Origin: Gnetum montanum
Lineage: Eukaryota; Streptophyta; Gnetopsida; Gnetales; Gnetaceae
NCBI GenBank assembly: GCA_015680685.1
Contig: MNCI01000667.1
Location: forward strand, 26,889-90,888
Length of the DNA: 64,000 nt
Reading direction: 5' to 3'
Shown here piece by piece: positions 10,796 to 22,788 of the stretch. The notes under the pieces were generated by a model. It was not told where the DNA came from. It searched no databases and saw only the letters and a program-made list of their open reading frames with translations. Both the position numbers and the translations under genes were made by a program. Position 1 is the stretch's first letter. Every line of letters begins with the position of its first letter.

Positions 10796-11837
10796 ATGTT
10801 TTTGTGGGATCCTTAGGTTTGTGTATAAGCAAGTTCCTAGATAGAAATGTTTTGAAAAAAATATAAGGCCCCTCCCACAGTGTTTGAAACTTAGTACATT
10901 GTGGTACATGTGTGGGGTTCCAGTAGAGTACCTTATCTCCTAGTTGAAATGTTACCTTTCGAATCCTAAGATCATGATGTTTTTTATTATAGGCCTTGTG
11001 TATCTCATTTGATGATAGGGCTACTAGTTGATTCTCATCTAGCACATTCAAGTTGATGAGTTGTTCTTGTTGTGCTAGTGATAAGTCAAGATTCAAGTCA
11101 CTAGTGGTAGATAGTGTTCGGAGTTTTGCCTGAACTGGAAGTTTCGGTAGTTTCCCGTACACTAACTTGTAAGGAGAGTAGCCTATAATAAGTTTCCATG
11201 TGGAGCGATAGGCCCANNNNNNNNNNNNNNNNNNNNNNNNNNNNNNNNNNNNNNNTGATAATCTTCCTATTGGTGACTTCGGCTTGCCCATTGGCTTGGG
11301 CGTGATAAGGTGTTGTAAATTTATGTTCGACCCCCAAGTGTTGCATAAGTTTACAAAAATTAGTGCCTGTGAAATGAGTTCCATTGTCTAAAATGAGTGC
11401 ATGTGGCACCCCAAACCTATTCATGATTTGTTGTTGGACAAACTGTGTAGCTGTGTTTGAGGAATAGTTGGTGATGGTTGCCACCTCTGCCCACTTAGTA
11501 CAATAGTATACAATGACGATGATGTACACCTTCCCATTGAACATGGGTGTGATAGGACCCATGAAGTTGATGCCCCAAATATCGAAGGGTTCCAATGGCT
11601 GAATCCACTGTTGGGCTCCCTCCATTCATGCTGTCATCCCACCATCTCTCTGACATCGTTCACAGGAGCAGGCGAACCATTGTGCATCTCTGAAGAGTGT
11701 GGTCCAGTAATATTCCACAAGTAGGATCTTGATGGCCGTGTGTCGTCTAGCATAGTGGCCCCCACAAGGACCCTCGTCAGCATCTTGGAGGACACGCAGT
11801 GTATCCACATTAAGGATGCACTATTGAACCAAGCCAT
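10796..11837 (-). pseudogene. integrase of element A
   Basis: The minus strand reads the HHCC zinc-binding domain (GGHYARRH, then CSCERCQR, 11760-11640), then the catalytic core (WGINFMGP, DNGTHF, AQANGQAEVTNR) and, after the N gap, WAYR, YSPYKLVYGKLPKLPV and WEGPY of the C-terminal domain. The first catalytic Asp, normally WGIDFMGP, is Asn (codon at 11568-11566, GAC to AAC). The other two acidic residues (D of DNGTHF, E of GQAEV) are kept. The 39-N gap breaks the frame between the third catalytic residue and WAYR; family members have roughly 70 bp there, so the gap length is nominal. The protein cannot be active. Confidence 0.85.
11217..11255. other. assembly gap (39 N)
   Basis: A run of N inside the integrase of element A. 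Frames on the two sides do not connect, so the true length is not 39. Confidence 0.99.
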
Positions 11838-11898
11838 TCACACACACTTTGTAAAGGTGTCCATTGATTTCCATGAAGTGCTTGTCCTTGTGAAGAAA

Positions 11899-13503
11899 CT
11901 ACTGCTTCTTCCGATGATCCCACTCTTTTGGTAATTCTAATGTTGAGAGATAGGTGAGGATGTCGTTGAACCAAGTTGATCCTATGGGCATCTCCTTATC
12001 GATTGCTCCAACGAAGAGGAGTTCATCTGGATATTGATCGGAGAGTGGCTCCTCCTCCTCTGCATTGTCCCATCGTAACCAAGATGAGTGATCAGCAACC
12101 ACATTCTCAGTTCCCTTCCTGTCTACTATAGTAAGGTCAAATTCTTGAAGGATCACAAGCCACCGTATGATACGAGGACTCACCATTGGTTTGTTCATTA
12201 GGAACCGGATGGCACTATGGTCAGTATGTACAAACACCTTGTACCCAAGCACATAGTATCAGAATTTTTCTAAGGTAAACACTACCATTAATTCCTTTTT
12301 GGTGGTGGTGTAGTTGAGCTGAGCACCCACAATGCTTTGACTTGCACAATGGATATAATATGGGTGTCTTTGGTCATCCAACTATGTAAGCACAGCTCCC
12401 AATGCATAATTAGATGCATCCATCATTATATGAAAGGGTATGAACCAATCAGGTGCCCATAGAATTGGAGTTTTTACGAGTTTTTGTTTAAGTGTTTGGA
12501 ATGTGGATTCACATTCCCTGGTTTAGACAAATGGGACGTCTTTCTTTGTGAGTTCCGCCAACAGCTTGGCGATCTTTGAGAAATTCTCAATGAAGCCTTG
12601 GTAATAACCAATGTGGCCAAGGAATGATTGAACATCTTTTATAGTACTTGGTTGATTGGTGATTCCTTGGATGATTTTGATTTTTTTAGGATCTACACCA
12701 ATCCTTGCTTGTGAAATACGATGCCCTAAAACAATGCCCTCTTGGACCATCAAGTGGCTCTTTTGCCAGTTGAGCTGTAAATTAGTTTCCACACATCTTT
12801 TTAAAACTTACTCAAGGCGATCCAAGGCTTGTTCAAATGTTGCTTCATAGGTAGAGAAGTCATCCATGAAGACTTCTACCCCACTACCAATTTGTTGCTA
12901 AAAGATGTTGAGGACAAGGCGTTGGAAGGTTGCAGGCGCATTGCATAGACCAAAGGGCATCTTCTTATATGCGAAAGTTCCCCAGGAACTTGTAAATGTT
13001 GTCTTGGCCTGGTCTTTGGGCGCAATTTGGATTTGGTTATAGCCACTATAACCATCCAAAAGGCTATAGTAACAATGCCTTGTAGTGATATCCAACACTT
13101 GCTCTACAAATGGAAGTGGGAAGTGATCCTTGAAGGTTGCCATGTTTAGTAGTCAGAAATCTATATGGACCCTCTATTTTCCACCCTTCTTTGGCACAAT
13201 AACGAGTGGGCTAACCCATTCGCTATCTATAATGGAATAGATGAACCCCACTTTTAACAATTGTTCAATTTCATCCTTAACAACTTGCTTTAGTTTGGGG
13301 TTCAATCATCCTTGTGGTTGTCATCGTGGCTTCATTGAGGAGTTGATATAGATCCAATGTTGGCACACCCTAGGGTCAACTCCTATTAGTTCAAGGTATG
13401 ACCATGCAAAAGTAGCCACCCATTTGTTGACCATCTTTAGCAATTTCTTCTTTTGTTTAGGAGCAAGAGTGACATTGATGATTACCAACTTGCTATCCCA
13501 CAA
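11899..13503 (-). pseudogene. reverse transcriptase and RNase H of element A
   Basis: RT begins around 13503 (KLLKMVNKW, then DPRVCQHWIY), with the core at 13143-12640: DHFPLPFVEQ, LLDGYSGYNQI, KMPFGLCNAPATFQR, the active site FMDD at 12870-12859 (both Asp present) and LGHRIS. RNase H follows from about 12440 to 12050 (LNYTT, VFVHTDHSAIRFLMNKP, VDRKGTENVVADH). Frames are broken by about ten stops or shifts, many of the CAG-to-TAG type. It would have copied element RNA from a tRNA-Asp primer. Confidence 0.88.
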
Positions 13504-13968
13504 GAAGGCATACTCCAGATTGGCTGGTAATGGTTTTAGTTCTAGGGGCTCTTGTCGAAAGCTTTCAGGGATCTGTAAATTTCCCCAATCATCACTATCA
13601 TCAACAATGGAGACTTGTTAATGGACCTTTTCCAATTCGTCCATGCTTTCCATATAGGCACATACAAGGCTCTCAGATGGTTCCATGCATAAAGTGCTAC
13701 TATCAGAGTTAGCGGTTAGCCACTGGGTGTCTTCTTGACTCATGGCTACTACATACAAGCATCATTGAACTTGTGATTCTTCAACGCACTGACTGCATGC
13801 TTGAATGGACGTCCGCTTAGCATACCAAAGTTGTTGCACATAGTTGCACCCTGAGTCACTGTACGTGATGCATGGAACGCGCTTCTTCTCGATCTTCCCA
13901 AAAGGATTTTCTTTTGAAATTTAAAGGGAAAGATCTTGGAGTCCTAATCGTGTGTCCACTGTGCTAAG

Positions 13969-14276
13969 CTAGGCTCTTCCAATTATGATTGGAAAATTCC
14001 CCTTGCAATTCTCAACACGAATGACTAGGAAGTTAGTAGGATAGGACCACCCACAAATGGTGGTCACGATATCTTCTTTAATAATCCCAAGGGAACAGTT
14101 ATGGATTGGTCTACCAACTCGAGCCAAATGTTGCTTTTCTTCATCGGGGGCAAGTTCCAAGTCTTGTACATGTCATGTGAAATTAGGTTGATGCCTGACC
14201 CTAAATCCAAAAGAGCTTTGCATGGCTCATTTCCTGCCACTTGAAGGTATATGAGGGGACTCTTCGAATCAGTCAA
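13969..14276 (-). pseudogene. aspartic protease of element A, catalytic motif mutated
   Basis: The minus strand reads SPLIYLQVAGNEPCKALLD, LGSGINLIS and YKTWNLPP, matching element E, which has the normal DSGSDVNLIS. Here the catalytic D-S-G is D-L-G (about 14207-14199), so the retropepsin is inactive. The domain continues as VTTICGWSYPTNFLVI. Confidence 0.82.
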
Positions 14277-14494
14277 TTTCTAAGGAAGATGACCTACCTT
14301 TATCCAGTCCATCACAATTTGTGTTAGCATAATGGTTTGTACCATGGAAGGTGTTTAGCTTGAAGGTTGCTTGAAGGGTTGAATGGTGGAGGCAATTGGA
14401 GGTTCAGAGGCACTGGCCATAGGTGAATGTGAGGGTATGTTTGGGTTATTAGATCATAAAAAAGGATGTTTTTGTGGTTTCAATTCTAGTCCAC

Positions 14495-16822
14495 TCAGCT
14501 GAGAAGTTGGTTGTAAGTTGATAGCCCTCGTGGCATTACGTTGTTGTGGCTATGGTGGTATCTCCCCCTGCATAGGTGGAGTAGGAGGTAGCTGAGTGGG
14601 GGGATGATGAGTAGGTATGGTAGGAGAAGGTGACGAAGGATAGTAGAGATGTGGGTTCTCCCCCCGGGGTGATGGAGACTATGTTCGAAAGTATTCCGGG
14701 GGTGGTAATGAGTTTGAAATGGCGCGTGACTAGAAGAGTCCCTTGGGGAGACTGGTTGCTGAATGTAGTACCCATAAGGATCTAGCTGTCGGTAAGGGTA
14801 TTTCTGCCTTGGAGGTGGCATCCCCCATGATTATGACTATTTCCATTGCTGGTAATACTCGTAGGGTTGCGGTGGCACTCCACTTGGATAATATCCTTAT
14901 TGCTGATGGAACTGCCTAGGATTGCCTTGTGGATAAGGCAATATTTAGGGTGTTTGCCTTTTTTCCAAACGAGGATTCAACACATACATCCCAGACTCTT
15001 GTAGATGTGACACCACTGGGCAACACCCCTTAGGATGTTTGTACTGGTACATGTCACATCCATCATCCTCCTCTGTGTCATAGTCTGTAACCTATTCTTC
15101 CGTAGCAACTTTTCCCTTACCTTCATGGTAGGCACGTTTAGCATCTCTTCTCCTTTGCTGATCTCACTCATTACTTTGCTCTTTGGATTCCTCCACGACT
15201 TTCAGGATGCTTTGGAACCTTTCATCAAAAGAATCCCACATCTTGTCAACATTGGCTAAAATTTCAGAGGAAAATTTTTGTATGGGCAAGGTTTTTCAGT
15301 TCACTGCTGCATCTAGTGGTGATTATTCCTCCTCTTCACAAAATTGAACTTTCTTCCTTCAGATGGAAGGATCCCGATTATACTGTTCTATACTTTCTTT
15401 TTTCCTTAATTCCCCTTCCTCTTTGGCCACCTGCTCAATGAGACACTGCAATTGATGGGCCCTCAATTCAGATAGCCGTCCCTGAGCGTAAACACCCAAT
15501 GTCTTTCTTATTTGAAAGTGAAGCCCATCTATGATATGGTGGAGCTATTCCCGTTGAGAGTAGCCATGTCTAGGGCATCGGTGTAACAATGAGTAATATC
15601 TACCCATGGCTACATCCAAGGGTTCATGACCACTCTGTTTCCACCCTTGGATCTATCGTCTCAGATTAGCCACTCTAGAGTAGGTTTGGTATTTATCATT
15701 GAAAATTTTCAGCATCATACTCCATTGTCTGAGTGATTCTGGCTCCAAAGATCGGTACCAGCTTTCCACTTCCTTGATGAGTGTGTGGGGGAAAAACTTA
15801 AGTTTCTACCAATCATTATCTATATTTTGCAGGGTGCATGCATCATGAAATGCTTGCAAGTGAGTTTGTGGATCACAATTATATCCCCCTTCAAATTTGC
15901 GGATATTGTTCATGTCAAGGCGCTTGATCTGACTATCTTTCAAGTGCCTACTAGACATCTAAATTGCCTCAGCTATGTTAAGCATGCTTCAAGTACCCAG
16001 TAGTGATTCATCCGAGTCACAGTCCTGCTGATGGCCAGGACGTCTGTGATGATTTCGGCTACCTCTCCTTTTTTGACAGTGAGACTCACATGATTGGTCA
16101 TGCTTGTCCTCACATCGTCCTCATCGATCCTTGCGATCACCATCACCCCGATCCTTTCTACCATGTTTGCAATTGGAGTCAAAACGGGATGAAGATACAG
16201 TGGAATGAGAAGATGGAGAAGAGGGAGGAGAACTGCCATTGCCCCGGTGTCGATCTCCTCCTCTACTCTGATGATGAACCCAATCTTCACGTCCAATTTT
16301 CCATTTTCCATGATCTCTCTTATGCGATCCCCCATCATCCTAGGGCTCCCAGTCTCTTGATTGTTTACTTTGAATGATGGACTGGATGATTTGATGCATC
16401 GGGGAAGGTTCAACCGAATGGGAATCGTGAAAAATAGGTTTCTCATCATCATGCGGGTCCTGCAAGAATAAAGGGTTATTGAACTATTTCCCCTTTATGT
16501 GTTCATGGCGTTCTGCCTGTTGCCAGTTCCATGCACTTTGTGCCTTAGTTGGACAATAGTCTTGGTAGTCATGATTCTTCATTAGGTATTCCACGCCATA
16601 GTCCTGAATGCCCAACCTGGCAAGATTTTGAAGTAGCATTCCAAGATCCGATCGATCAGGAGGTAATATGATGTTACCCTCTATGTCCCGCCATCATAGG
16701 TGCTCATCCTAATGTAGAATAAAGGTGAAGTTGGGGATATACTCGTTTGGATGTGCATATACCACCCGACACTTCTACGGAACTAGTGGATTGGATTCAT
16801 CTCAATTGTGAGAAGAAGATAT
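14495..16822 (-). pseudogene. gag of element A
   Basis: By alignment with element E the start codon is the minus-strand triplet at 16822-16820, here ATA instead of ATG, followed by S-S-S-H. Recognisable blocks: HPNEYIPNFTF, DPQTHLQAFHDAC, GWKQSGHEPLD, HHIIDGL, TLGVYAQGRLSELRAHQL, a degraded zinc knuckle (MYQYKHPKGCCP, first Cys pair damaged) and a Pro/Gln/Tyr-rich tail. This is the Athila-type capsid and nucleocapsid precursor that forms the particle and packages RNA. Many stops are present. Confidence 0.8.
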
Positions 16823-16968
16823 TTTTGATGTTAGCTAACAACTAAACTGGTGTGCCTTATTCTTTTACTTAAATCACCTAGCGTGCATAGATTTCACTAT
16901 CCTAGGTCCGTTCCAACGAAGTGAACGATGATCTTGCTAAAACTAGATATCGCATGTAAGACTAATAG

Positions 16969-16986
16969 TCCCCGGCAACAACGCTA
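16969..16986 (-). other. primer binding site of element A (tRNA-Asp)
   Basis: One base inside the 5' LTR the minus strand reads TAGCGTTGTTGCCGGGGA. The complement of the plant tRNA-Asp 3' end is TGGCGCCGTTGCCGGGGA; 15 of 18 match and all three differences are transitions. Confidence 0.85.
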
Positions 16987-16987
16987 A

Positions 16988-17882
16988 TGATGAGCGACGA
17001 GGTACCCCTATGCCCAACCATACGAATCACGAGCATTCACATGCGACTTGGTCGAATTCCGCAAACTGCAAGCACTTGCATACACCTAACTCTAGCTAGC
17101 AAAACCTTAGTTAGAATGGTTGTTATCTTCCCAACCTCACTTGTGATATTCTAAGGTGATGGTTAAGTGAGATTAAGGCAAATGATTTTTATTGGTTTTC
17201 TTTTTAACTTTTAAAGTCTAATTCTTTAATTGTAGGGAATGGAAAGTTGTGTAATTTATAATTGTTCTACTCTGTCGCTTAACTCTCCTTAGCATAAGCA
17301 ACTGATTGCATCTTCCGTGCACATCTTGAGCAGACCCTAACCACTGCTGGGTTACTAGATGTTATGCATCACTGGGTTACCAAGTGCTTGATATATGTTC
17401 TAGATGGTCGTGCCTATGGTTCTCATAAAATATGAAGGGACAATAATAGTAAAGTGATAATAATAAAAGCTTCTGAAATTATTAAAGCATTGAAATATTA
17501 AACTATTAAAATGCTTAAGTGATTAAATCCAAATGCTGCAAGGAATGCTCAAAAAGCTTGTCTTTATCGCCGGTCACACCAATGGGCTTAGGTACATTAG
17601 CGCTTGAATAAAGAGTCGTACACCTTTCTCACATTTGCTGCGGGCACTTGGAAAATATTCTAACTTTTATGGGAACAAAATGCAAGAGTTTCGCTACAAC
17701 TACTCCGAAAGGTGCCATAAATGTGATGGGTGCACGCATATTTATAAATAGAGATAGACTCTGTGTTAACGAGTTTGGGTTAACGCATGGACGGATACAT
17801 CGACGGGGTTACATCATCGTGGCTATGTCAATGATGCTCCGTTAACATAACCTAGTCAACGTATCGACTGAACACTTCATTA
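16988..17882 (-). repeat. 5' LTR of element A
   Basis: Starts TGATGAGCGACG on the plus strand and ends CTTCATTA, where the last two bases should be CA (one transition). The minus-strand TATAAATA box is at 17739-17746. It pairs with 4695-5582 along its whole length, with many differences. Confidence 0.9.
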
Positions 17883-18329
17883 GCAAGCACCAACTTGACA
17901 ATGACCCTCCAAAGACTAAGAACAAGGCCATAGTGTCTTCATGGATCCTTTCTTAATAGTTTTTGAAGAAAAAGATGTGAATGATTTATAACATAATCTT
18001 TCTTGAAGGCACATACAAGGAAGAAATATTTGTTTGGGAGCTTAAAAATAGTATCCATCTATGAAAAGAATTGTTCAACCATGTAAGCTATCGAATTCTT
18101 GTTCCATATCATGTAAATTTTTTTAGTACTCAATATTTTTGTTGGAGTTAAGCAAAAACATGTAAAGTTTATTGATTCTTAACATATTGTTGGAAATCAC
18201 GTTAAGCAATTAGGATGTGTTACTTATTGCTAGGGATAGATTGAACATGATGATGGAAATGTAAGAGCTATGAGATTGAGGATATTATGAGAGACTAAGG
18301 ATTATGATTGTGAGATAATTTGTGAGAGG
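17883..18329. other. AT-rich stretch, nothing recognised
   Basis: No coding frame of note. It separates element A from the LINE remnant. Confidence 0.5.
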
Positions 18330-19060
18330 ATTGTGAGAAGTTTTGATCTTTTGGGCATTAAATTTAATTCTTTAATGAAAGTTATTAAGAGTATTAAGCA
18401 TTTGTTGTAATCCTTTCATTGAATTTAAATTTAAGACAATATTAGCATAAAGTAAGAGTATGACATGGTTGTTTCCGATTGTAATTCTAAATTAACCTAT
18501 TATTTTATACATATACTCTTCACGTTTATCAATAGAAAGCTAAAATAAAGTAGGACAAAGAGGACATCCTTGTTTTATGCATACAAAAATATTAAATAAA
18601 ATTATTTCTTCATCATTTGAAAATTAAATGCATACCTCTTTGCAAAGTTTTTGGAAGGTAGATAATAGTGCGTTGGATACTTCTAAATTTTCCAAGTGCC
18701 TCCATAACTTACCTTAAACTAATGAATCATAGACCTTAGAAAAATCTACAAAGGAGATAAATGTTTTATTATGTGAGCTGCTTACTCTCTCAACAAAATG
18801 TTTTAAAGTGATGATATAGTCTTAGGTAGCCTCAATTTATCTTCCAAGCATAGATTCTAGAATAGTGCCCAAAATCTTGGCAAAAATATTGTTGATTACA
18901 ATAAAATTATTTAAATGAGTTTTTGTATCCTTTTTAAAAAACCACAATGACTTTATTGATACACCATTCTTTTTCTAACCTAACTTGCAATGTTAAATTT
19001 AACTTCTTCTTAATGACATTCTATATTAATGGATCTTCCCATTTAAGCATTTCTTCATAT
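18330..19060 (-). pseudogene. LINE (non-LTR retrotransposon) reverse transcriptase remnant
   Basis: The minus strand reads, across a few stops and shifts, EKEWCINKVIVVFKKDTKTH, NIFAKILGTILE, FISFVDFSKVYDSL, GKLWRHLENLEV, CIKQGCPLCPTLF and LLLYANIVLNLNSMKGLQQM. These line up in order with plant LINE RT blocks (…NYRGI…, VDFxKAFD, GVKQGCPLSPTLF, LLYADDIVL). The active-site YADD is YANI, so it is dead. Endonuclease and 3' tail were not found. The right part is cut by the copia element at about 19230. Confidence 0.75.
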
Positions 19061-19232
19061 AAGTTATTTACATCAACTTTTTTTCTTAATGATAGTCTTT
19101 TTATCCCTTACATTATGTTATCAAAAGAAATGAAACTCTTCCATCCTATCATTAATATTAAATAAAACATGATAAACATTTCTAATATTGTTGAAAGACA
19201 AAGCATACTCTATGTTGCTCTTGTTTGAAATT

Positions 19233-19979
19233 TGAGACAATTTGATGCTACAATAATATAATAGTTTATGTTATGAAGTTTTCCACTCCAACAACTTTCA
19301 TCATTTATTGTCAATTCATCATATTCACAAATTCATTAATCCAAGAAGTTGAAAAATCACATTTGGGACCACTCTTGTGTGACAGATTTCAACTATCAAA
19401 TGAACTCAAATCAAATTTTGCAAGTAAGAAGATTGTTGAAAGAGCTTTGTATCAAGTATTTACTTGATAACTCTCTCCAATCACATAAATATTCATCATG
19501 AAAATCTTCAATTTTTATTCTAGACATTGAATAGTTTTATTTAAGATCCATTTTTCAAGGCAGATTTGAATATTAAATAAATTTTATTTGATCTGAAATA
19601 TCACAAGCTTATAGGTTGTTGAAAGATCTTTGTATCAAGTATTCACCCACTCCATAACTCTTTTAGATCACAGAGATATTCATCAATTTCTATCCTAGAT
19701 GCTAAATAGTTTTATTTAAGATCCCATTTCTGAGATAGTTTTGAAATATTAAATAAATTTGATTTGATTTGAAATTTTATTAGCTTATAGATTGTAGAAC
19801 AAGCTTTCCAAAAGGCCTGAGATCAGCCAAAAACTCATCTAGATAGTGAAGATATCGCAACTACAAAATCAGAAAAATTTAGTTTCTTAGTTGAGTTGCC
19901 CACATCATCCAATATATTAGACTATCAAAAATTTACAAAAGAAAAAAATTTGAATATTATTACATCTAAAAAATCTAGA
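19233..19979 (+). repeat. 5' LTR of the copia element, lacking U3
   Basis: It matches 23083-23671 in order (TTTGATGCTAC, TTATGAAGTTTTCCACTCCA, AAAGAGCTTTGTATCAAGTA, ACATCATCCAATATATT). Homology starts close to the predicted RNA start of the 3' LTR; the U3 segment (22789 to about 23060) has no counterpart upstream, where LINE-derived sequence begins. Confidence 0.75.
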
Positions 19980-19981
19980 AT

Positions 19982-19993
19982 TGGTATCAAAGC
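19982..19993 (+). other. primer binding site of the copia element (initiator tRNA-Met)
   Basis: TGGTATCAAAGC differs by one base from the standard copia PBS TGGTATCAGAGC and sits two bases after the LTR end. Confidence 0.85.
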
Positions 19994-20039
19994 TAGGTTT
20001 AGAAAAAATGTATTCTAATAGAAGATGATGGAATTACAA

Positions 20040-20400
20040 TGAGAGAAATCTAATTCCTCAATGCATATTCTACAATAAGAGAAAATTTTTGAGCAAGTTG
20101 GATGATAGAGGAAAGAAATGTATTTGATTGGATATGATTCTAAAACTAGTGGATACAATTATTATGATCCTATTAAATGAAAATGGTATTCATGAAGGGA
20201 TGTCATCTTTCTAGAAGACAAATTTGGGACAATAAATTTTCAACAAGGCAATCGAAGAATGGATAGTCAACTCAACCCAAAATCTTGGATACAAAAAAAA
20301 TCACTCTCAAATGCTGGACAGAAACTTTGAGAGAAGAACAAGAATATCTAGTGCTATTACCAACATGACATATTTAGCCCTATCTCAAGAACATGAAAAT
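20040..20400 (+). pseudogene. copia integrase C-terminal scrap
   Basis: The plus strand reads LIGYDSKTSGYNYYDPIK, then RDVIFLEDKFG, like the conserved FVGY…YRLYDP…RDVIFDE tail of copia integrase. The catalytic core is absent. Confidence 0.65.
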
Positions 20401-20412
20401 TTGGAAGTTCTA

Positions 20413-21248
20413 AAAATTAAAGAATAGAGAAAAGCTACGGACAACGAATATGCAGTCATAATAAAAAATTAGACTTGGAAGCTATTGGATAAACCCAAAG
20501 GAAAGAAATTCATAGATTGCAAATGGATGTATAAAACTAAATTTAATGAAAAAGAAAAGATCATTAAACATAAAGCAAGACTCATGGTTAGAGGATTCAT
20601 ATAGAAGAAACATATAGACTATGAGGAGATATTTGCACCAATGGCAAGGTTTGAAATAATCAAACTCATCCTTTCTATAACTATTCATCAATGTCTTAAA
20701 CTTCATCAAATAGATGTGGGCTCAGCATTCCTTAATGGCAATATCAATAAAGAAGCCTATGTCTACCAGCTTGAAGGATATGTGATCAAAGGAAAACAAG
20801 ATAAGGTGTGCAAACTAAATAAAGCATTGTATGTATTAAAGCAAACTCCAAGGGCATGGTTTCATAGAATCAATGATTACTTGCTAAAAGGAAGATATAA
20901 ATCTTGTATGTTTGAGCCCATTTTGTATTACAAACATGACAATACAAATTTCATCATAATCTCACTCTATGTGGATGATCTTATATTCACATCCACAACA
21001 ATAAATTGATAGAAGAATTCAAGCATAATATGAAGAGTAAATTTGAGATGAAAGATTTAGGAGAATTAAAATACTTTCTTGGAATTCAAGTTGATCAAGA
21101 CAAGGAGGGAATCAAATTTCATCAAACCAAATATGCTTCATCAATGCTAGAAAAATATAAAATTAGTAGAGAAAAAGTTATAATGTCTCCACTTCCTCAC
21201 AATTTGAAGCTTCAATATAAGGATAGCATACCTCTTGTAGATGTAACT
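20413..21248 (+). pseudogene. Ty1/copia reverse transcriptase
   Basis: RT blocks in order: TWKLLDKPKGKKFIDCKWMY, HKARLMVRGF, YEEIFAPMARFEIIKLI, LHQIDVGSAFLNG, ALYVLKQTPRAWFHRI, the active site YVDD at 20968-20979 (intact) and MKDLGELKYFLGIQV. Stops at 20473, 20602 and 21009 break it. The frame is cut at 21248 by a solo LTR and resumes at 22072. Confidence 0.88.
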
Positions 21249-22071
21249 TGATGAGCGGTGAGGTACCCCTACGCTCAACCATACGAATACGAGCGTTTCA
21301 CACACGATTCGGTCGAATTCCAAGGACTAAGTGCCTATGCGCCTTTGTGGAACAAGGACGGGTTGGTTGATCGTTGTCTTCCCAAACTTACTTGTATGTC
21401 ATGATTGTATGGTTAAGTAAGTTTGAGGCATATGATTTTTATAGCTTTTATGTTTTTATGTCTTGCTGCTAATAAGGGAGGAGAGAGAGATAACTAAGTG
21501 ACTAATTTAACTTAACTATTGATTAACTAGGCTTTAACTAATCCTAACACTAGTATTTGTTCTCACTTGCTGTACACATCCTGAACCAGTGCAACACTAC
21601 GGGATTACCGAACACTAATCTTTACTAGGTTACCAAGTGATACATGCATGCTCAAAGTGTTCATACTGAGTGTACTTAGGAGAGTTGTAGGGTGAGAGAG
21701 AATCATTAATTAACTAAGAAATAATTTAATAACATCAATTAACATTAACTAATCTATTCTGGATGCTGCAAGGTTTATCATAAAGCTCGTCTTTATTGCC
21801 GTACACAAAGTGTGCTCAAGTACACAATGCTTAAATAAAGATCCATTCACTTAATGACTCCTATTGAGGGCACACAAAAATAATTCTAACTCTGGAGGGA
21901 AGAAAAGGGCAAGAGTTTGGCTAAGGGATTAACTATCTAACTGCAAAACCAAGTGTACTTGCCTCTTATTTATAGGAAAGGAGGCAGGTCCCGATATCGG
22001 GTATCCGACATCGCATGGTAGGCTTTGATATCACGTAACTGATATCGCGGCCCCAATATCGTGATTCATCA
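21249..22071 (-). mobile_element. solo Athila-type LTR inserted in copia pol
   Basis: Starts TGATGAGCGG and ends GATTCATCA on the plus strand, 823 bp. Flanks are TAACT (21244-21248) and CAACT (22072-22076), a target duplication with one transition. The minus-strand TATA box is near 21967-21976, with GATATCG-type motifs in U3. No internal element sequence is present, so it arose by LTR-LTR recombination after insertion. Confidence 0.92.
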
Positions 22072-22076
22072 CAACT

Positions 22077-22660
22077 CAATAGAGAAGCATGATTGGAGTT
22101 ATTAGATTTCTATGCCACATAAAATTAGATCTTGATTTTGCGACATCTTACTTATCAGGATTCTTGCAAGAACCAAGGAAAAACCACCTCAATAATCTCA
22201 TACATGTTCTAAGATATATTAAAGGCATAATAGTTCATGTACTCATCTATACCAAAGGAAATGGACAATTTCGTGCTTATTTAGATGCTAATTGGGGAGG
22301 AGATCATAATGCTAGAAAATCTACCTCAAGACACATAATATTCTATAGAGACAATGTAGTATATTGGAAAGTAGAAAAACAAATTTCAATTAGTCTCTCA
22401 ATTTGTGAAGTTGAATTCATAGCTATGGCTAAGTGCAGACAACATTTACTTTAGCTCAAGAAACTCATGACACACTTAGGATTCAAAGTTATTCTTCCAA
22501 TTAAACTATTTGTGATAACATAGCAACCATCCAATTATTAAACAAACATGTGCTACACAAGAAATCAAAGCACATAGAGATCAAATATTACTTCATCAAA
22601 CAAGAAGTGAAGGAGGGAATCATCAAACCTTAACATGTACAAACCCATAATCAACTCATA
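22077..22660 (+). pseudogene. Ty1/copia RNase H
   Basis: After the solo LTR the polyprotein continues: GVIRFLCHIKLDLDFATSYL, HVLRYIKGI, AYLDANWGGDHNARKSTSRH and CEVEFIAMAKCRQ, the copia RNase H signature (DADWAG…RKSTSG…EAEYIA). A stop at 22453 and later stops disable it. Confidence 0.85.
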
Positions 22661-22788
22661 GATTTACTGACTAAATCTATTTTAATTACAAAAATGGGTA
22701 CCTTTGTCATGGTATAGGCACCAAGAAGATTTAAGAATCAAGACAAGAAGATAACAAAAATCATGCGTTCCACACTAAAGGAGGAACT

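Larger units (their letters stand above)
4695..17882 (-). mobile_element. Athila-like Ty3/gypsy element A, full length, minus strand
   Basis: Two related LTRs (4695-5582 and 16988-17882) enclose, read on the minus strand, a tRNA-Asp primer site, gag-pol (16822 to 10796), a spacer, ORF3 (8624 to 5823) and a polypurine tract beside the left LTR. The PBS, the protease-RT-RNase H-integrase order and the short-spaced Gag zinc knuckle place it in the Athila branch of Ty3/gypsy. Flanks are ACAGG on the left and GCAAG on the right: 3 of 5 bases match and both differences are transitions, so the duplication is decayed or uncertain. The element is old: the LTRs differ at many sites and the frames are full of stops. 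Confidence 0.9.
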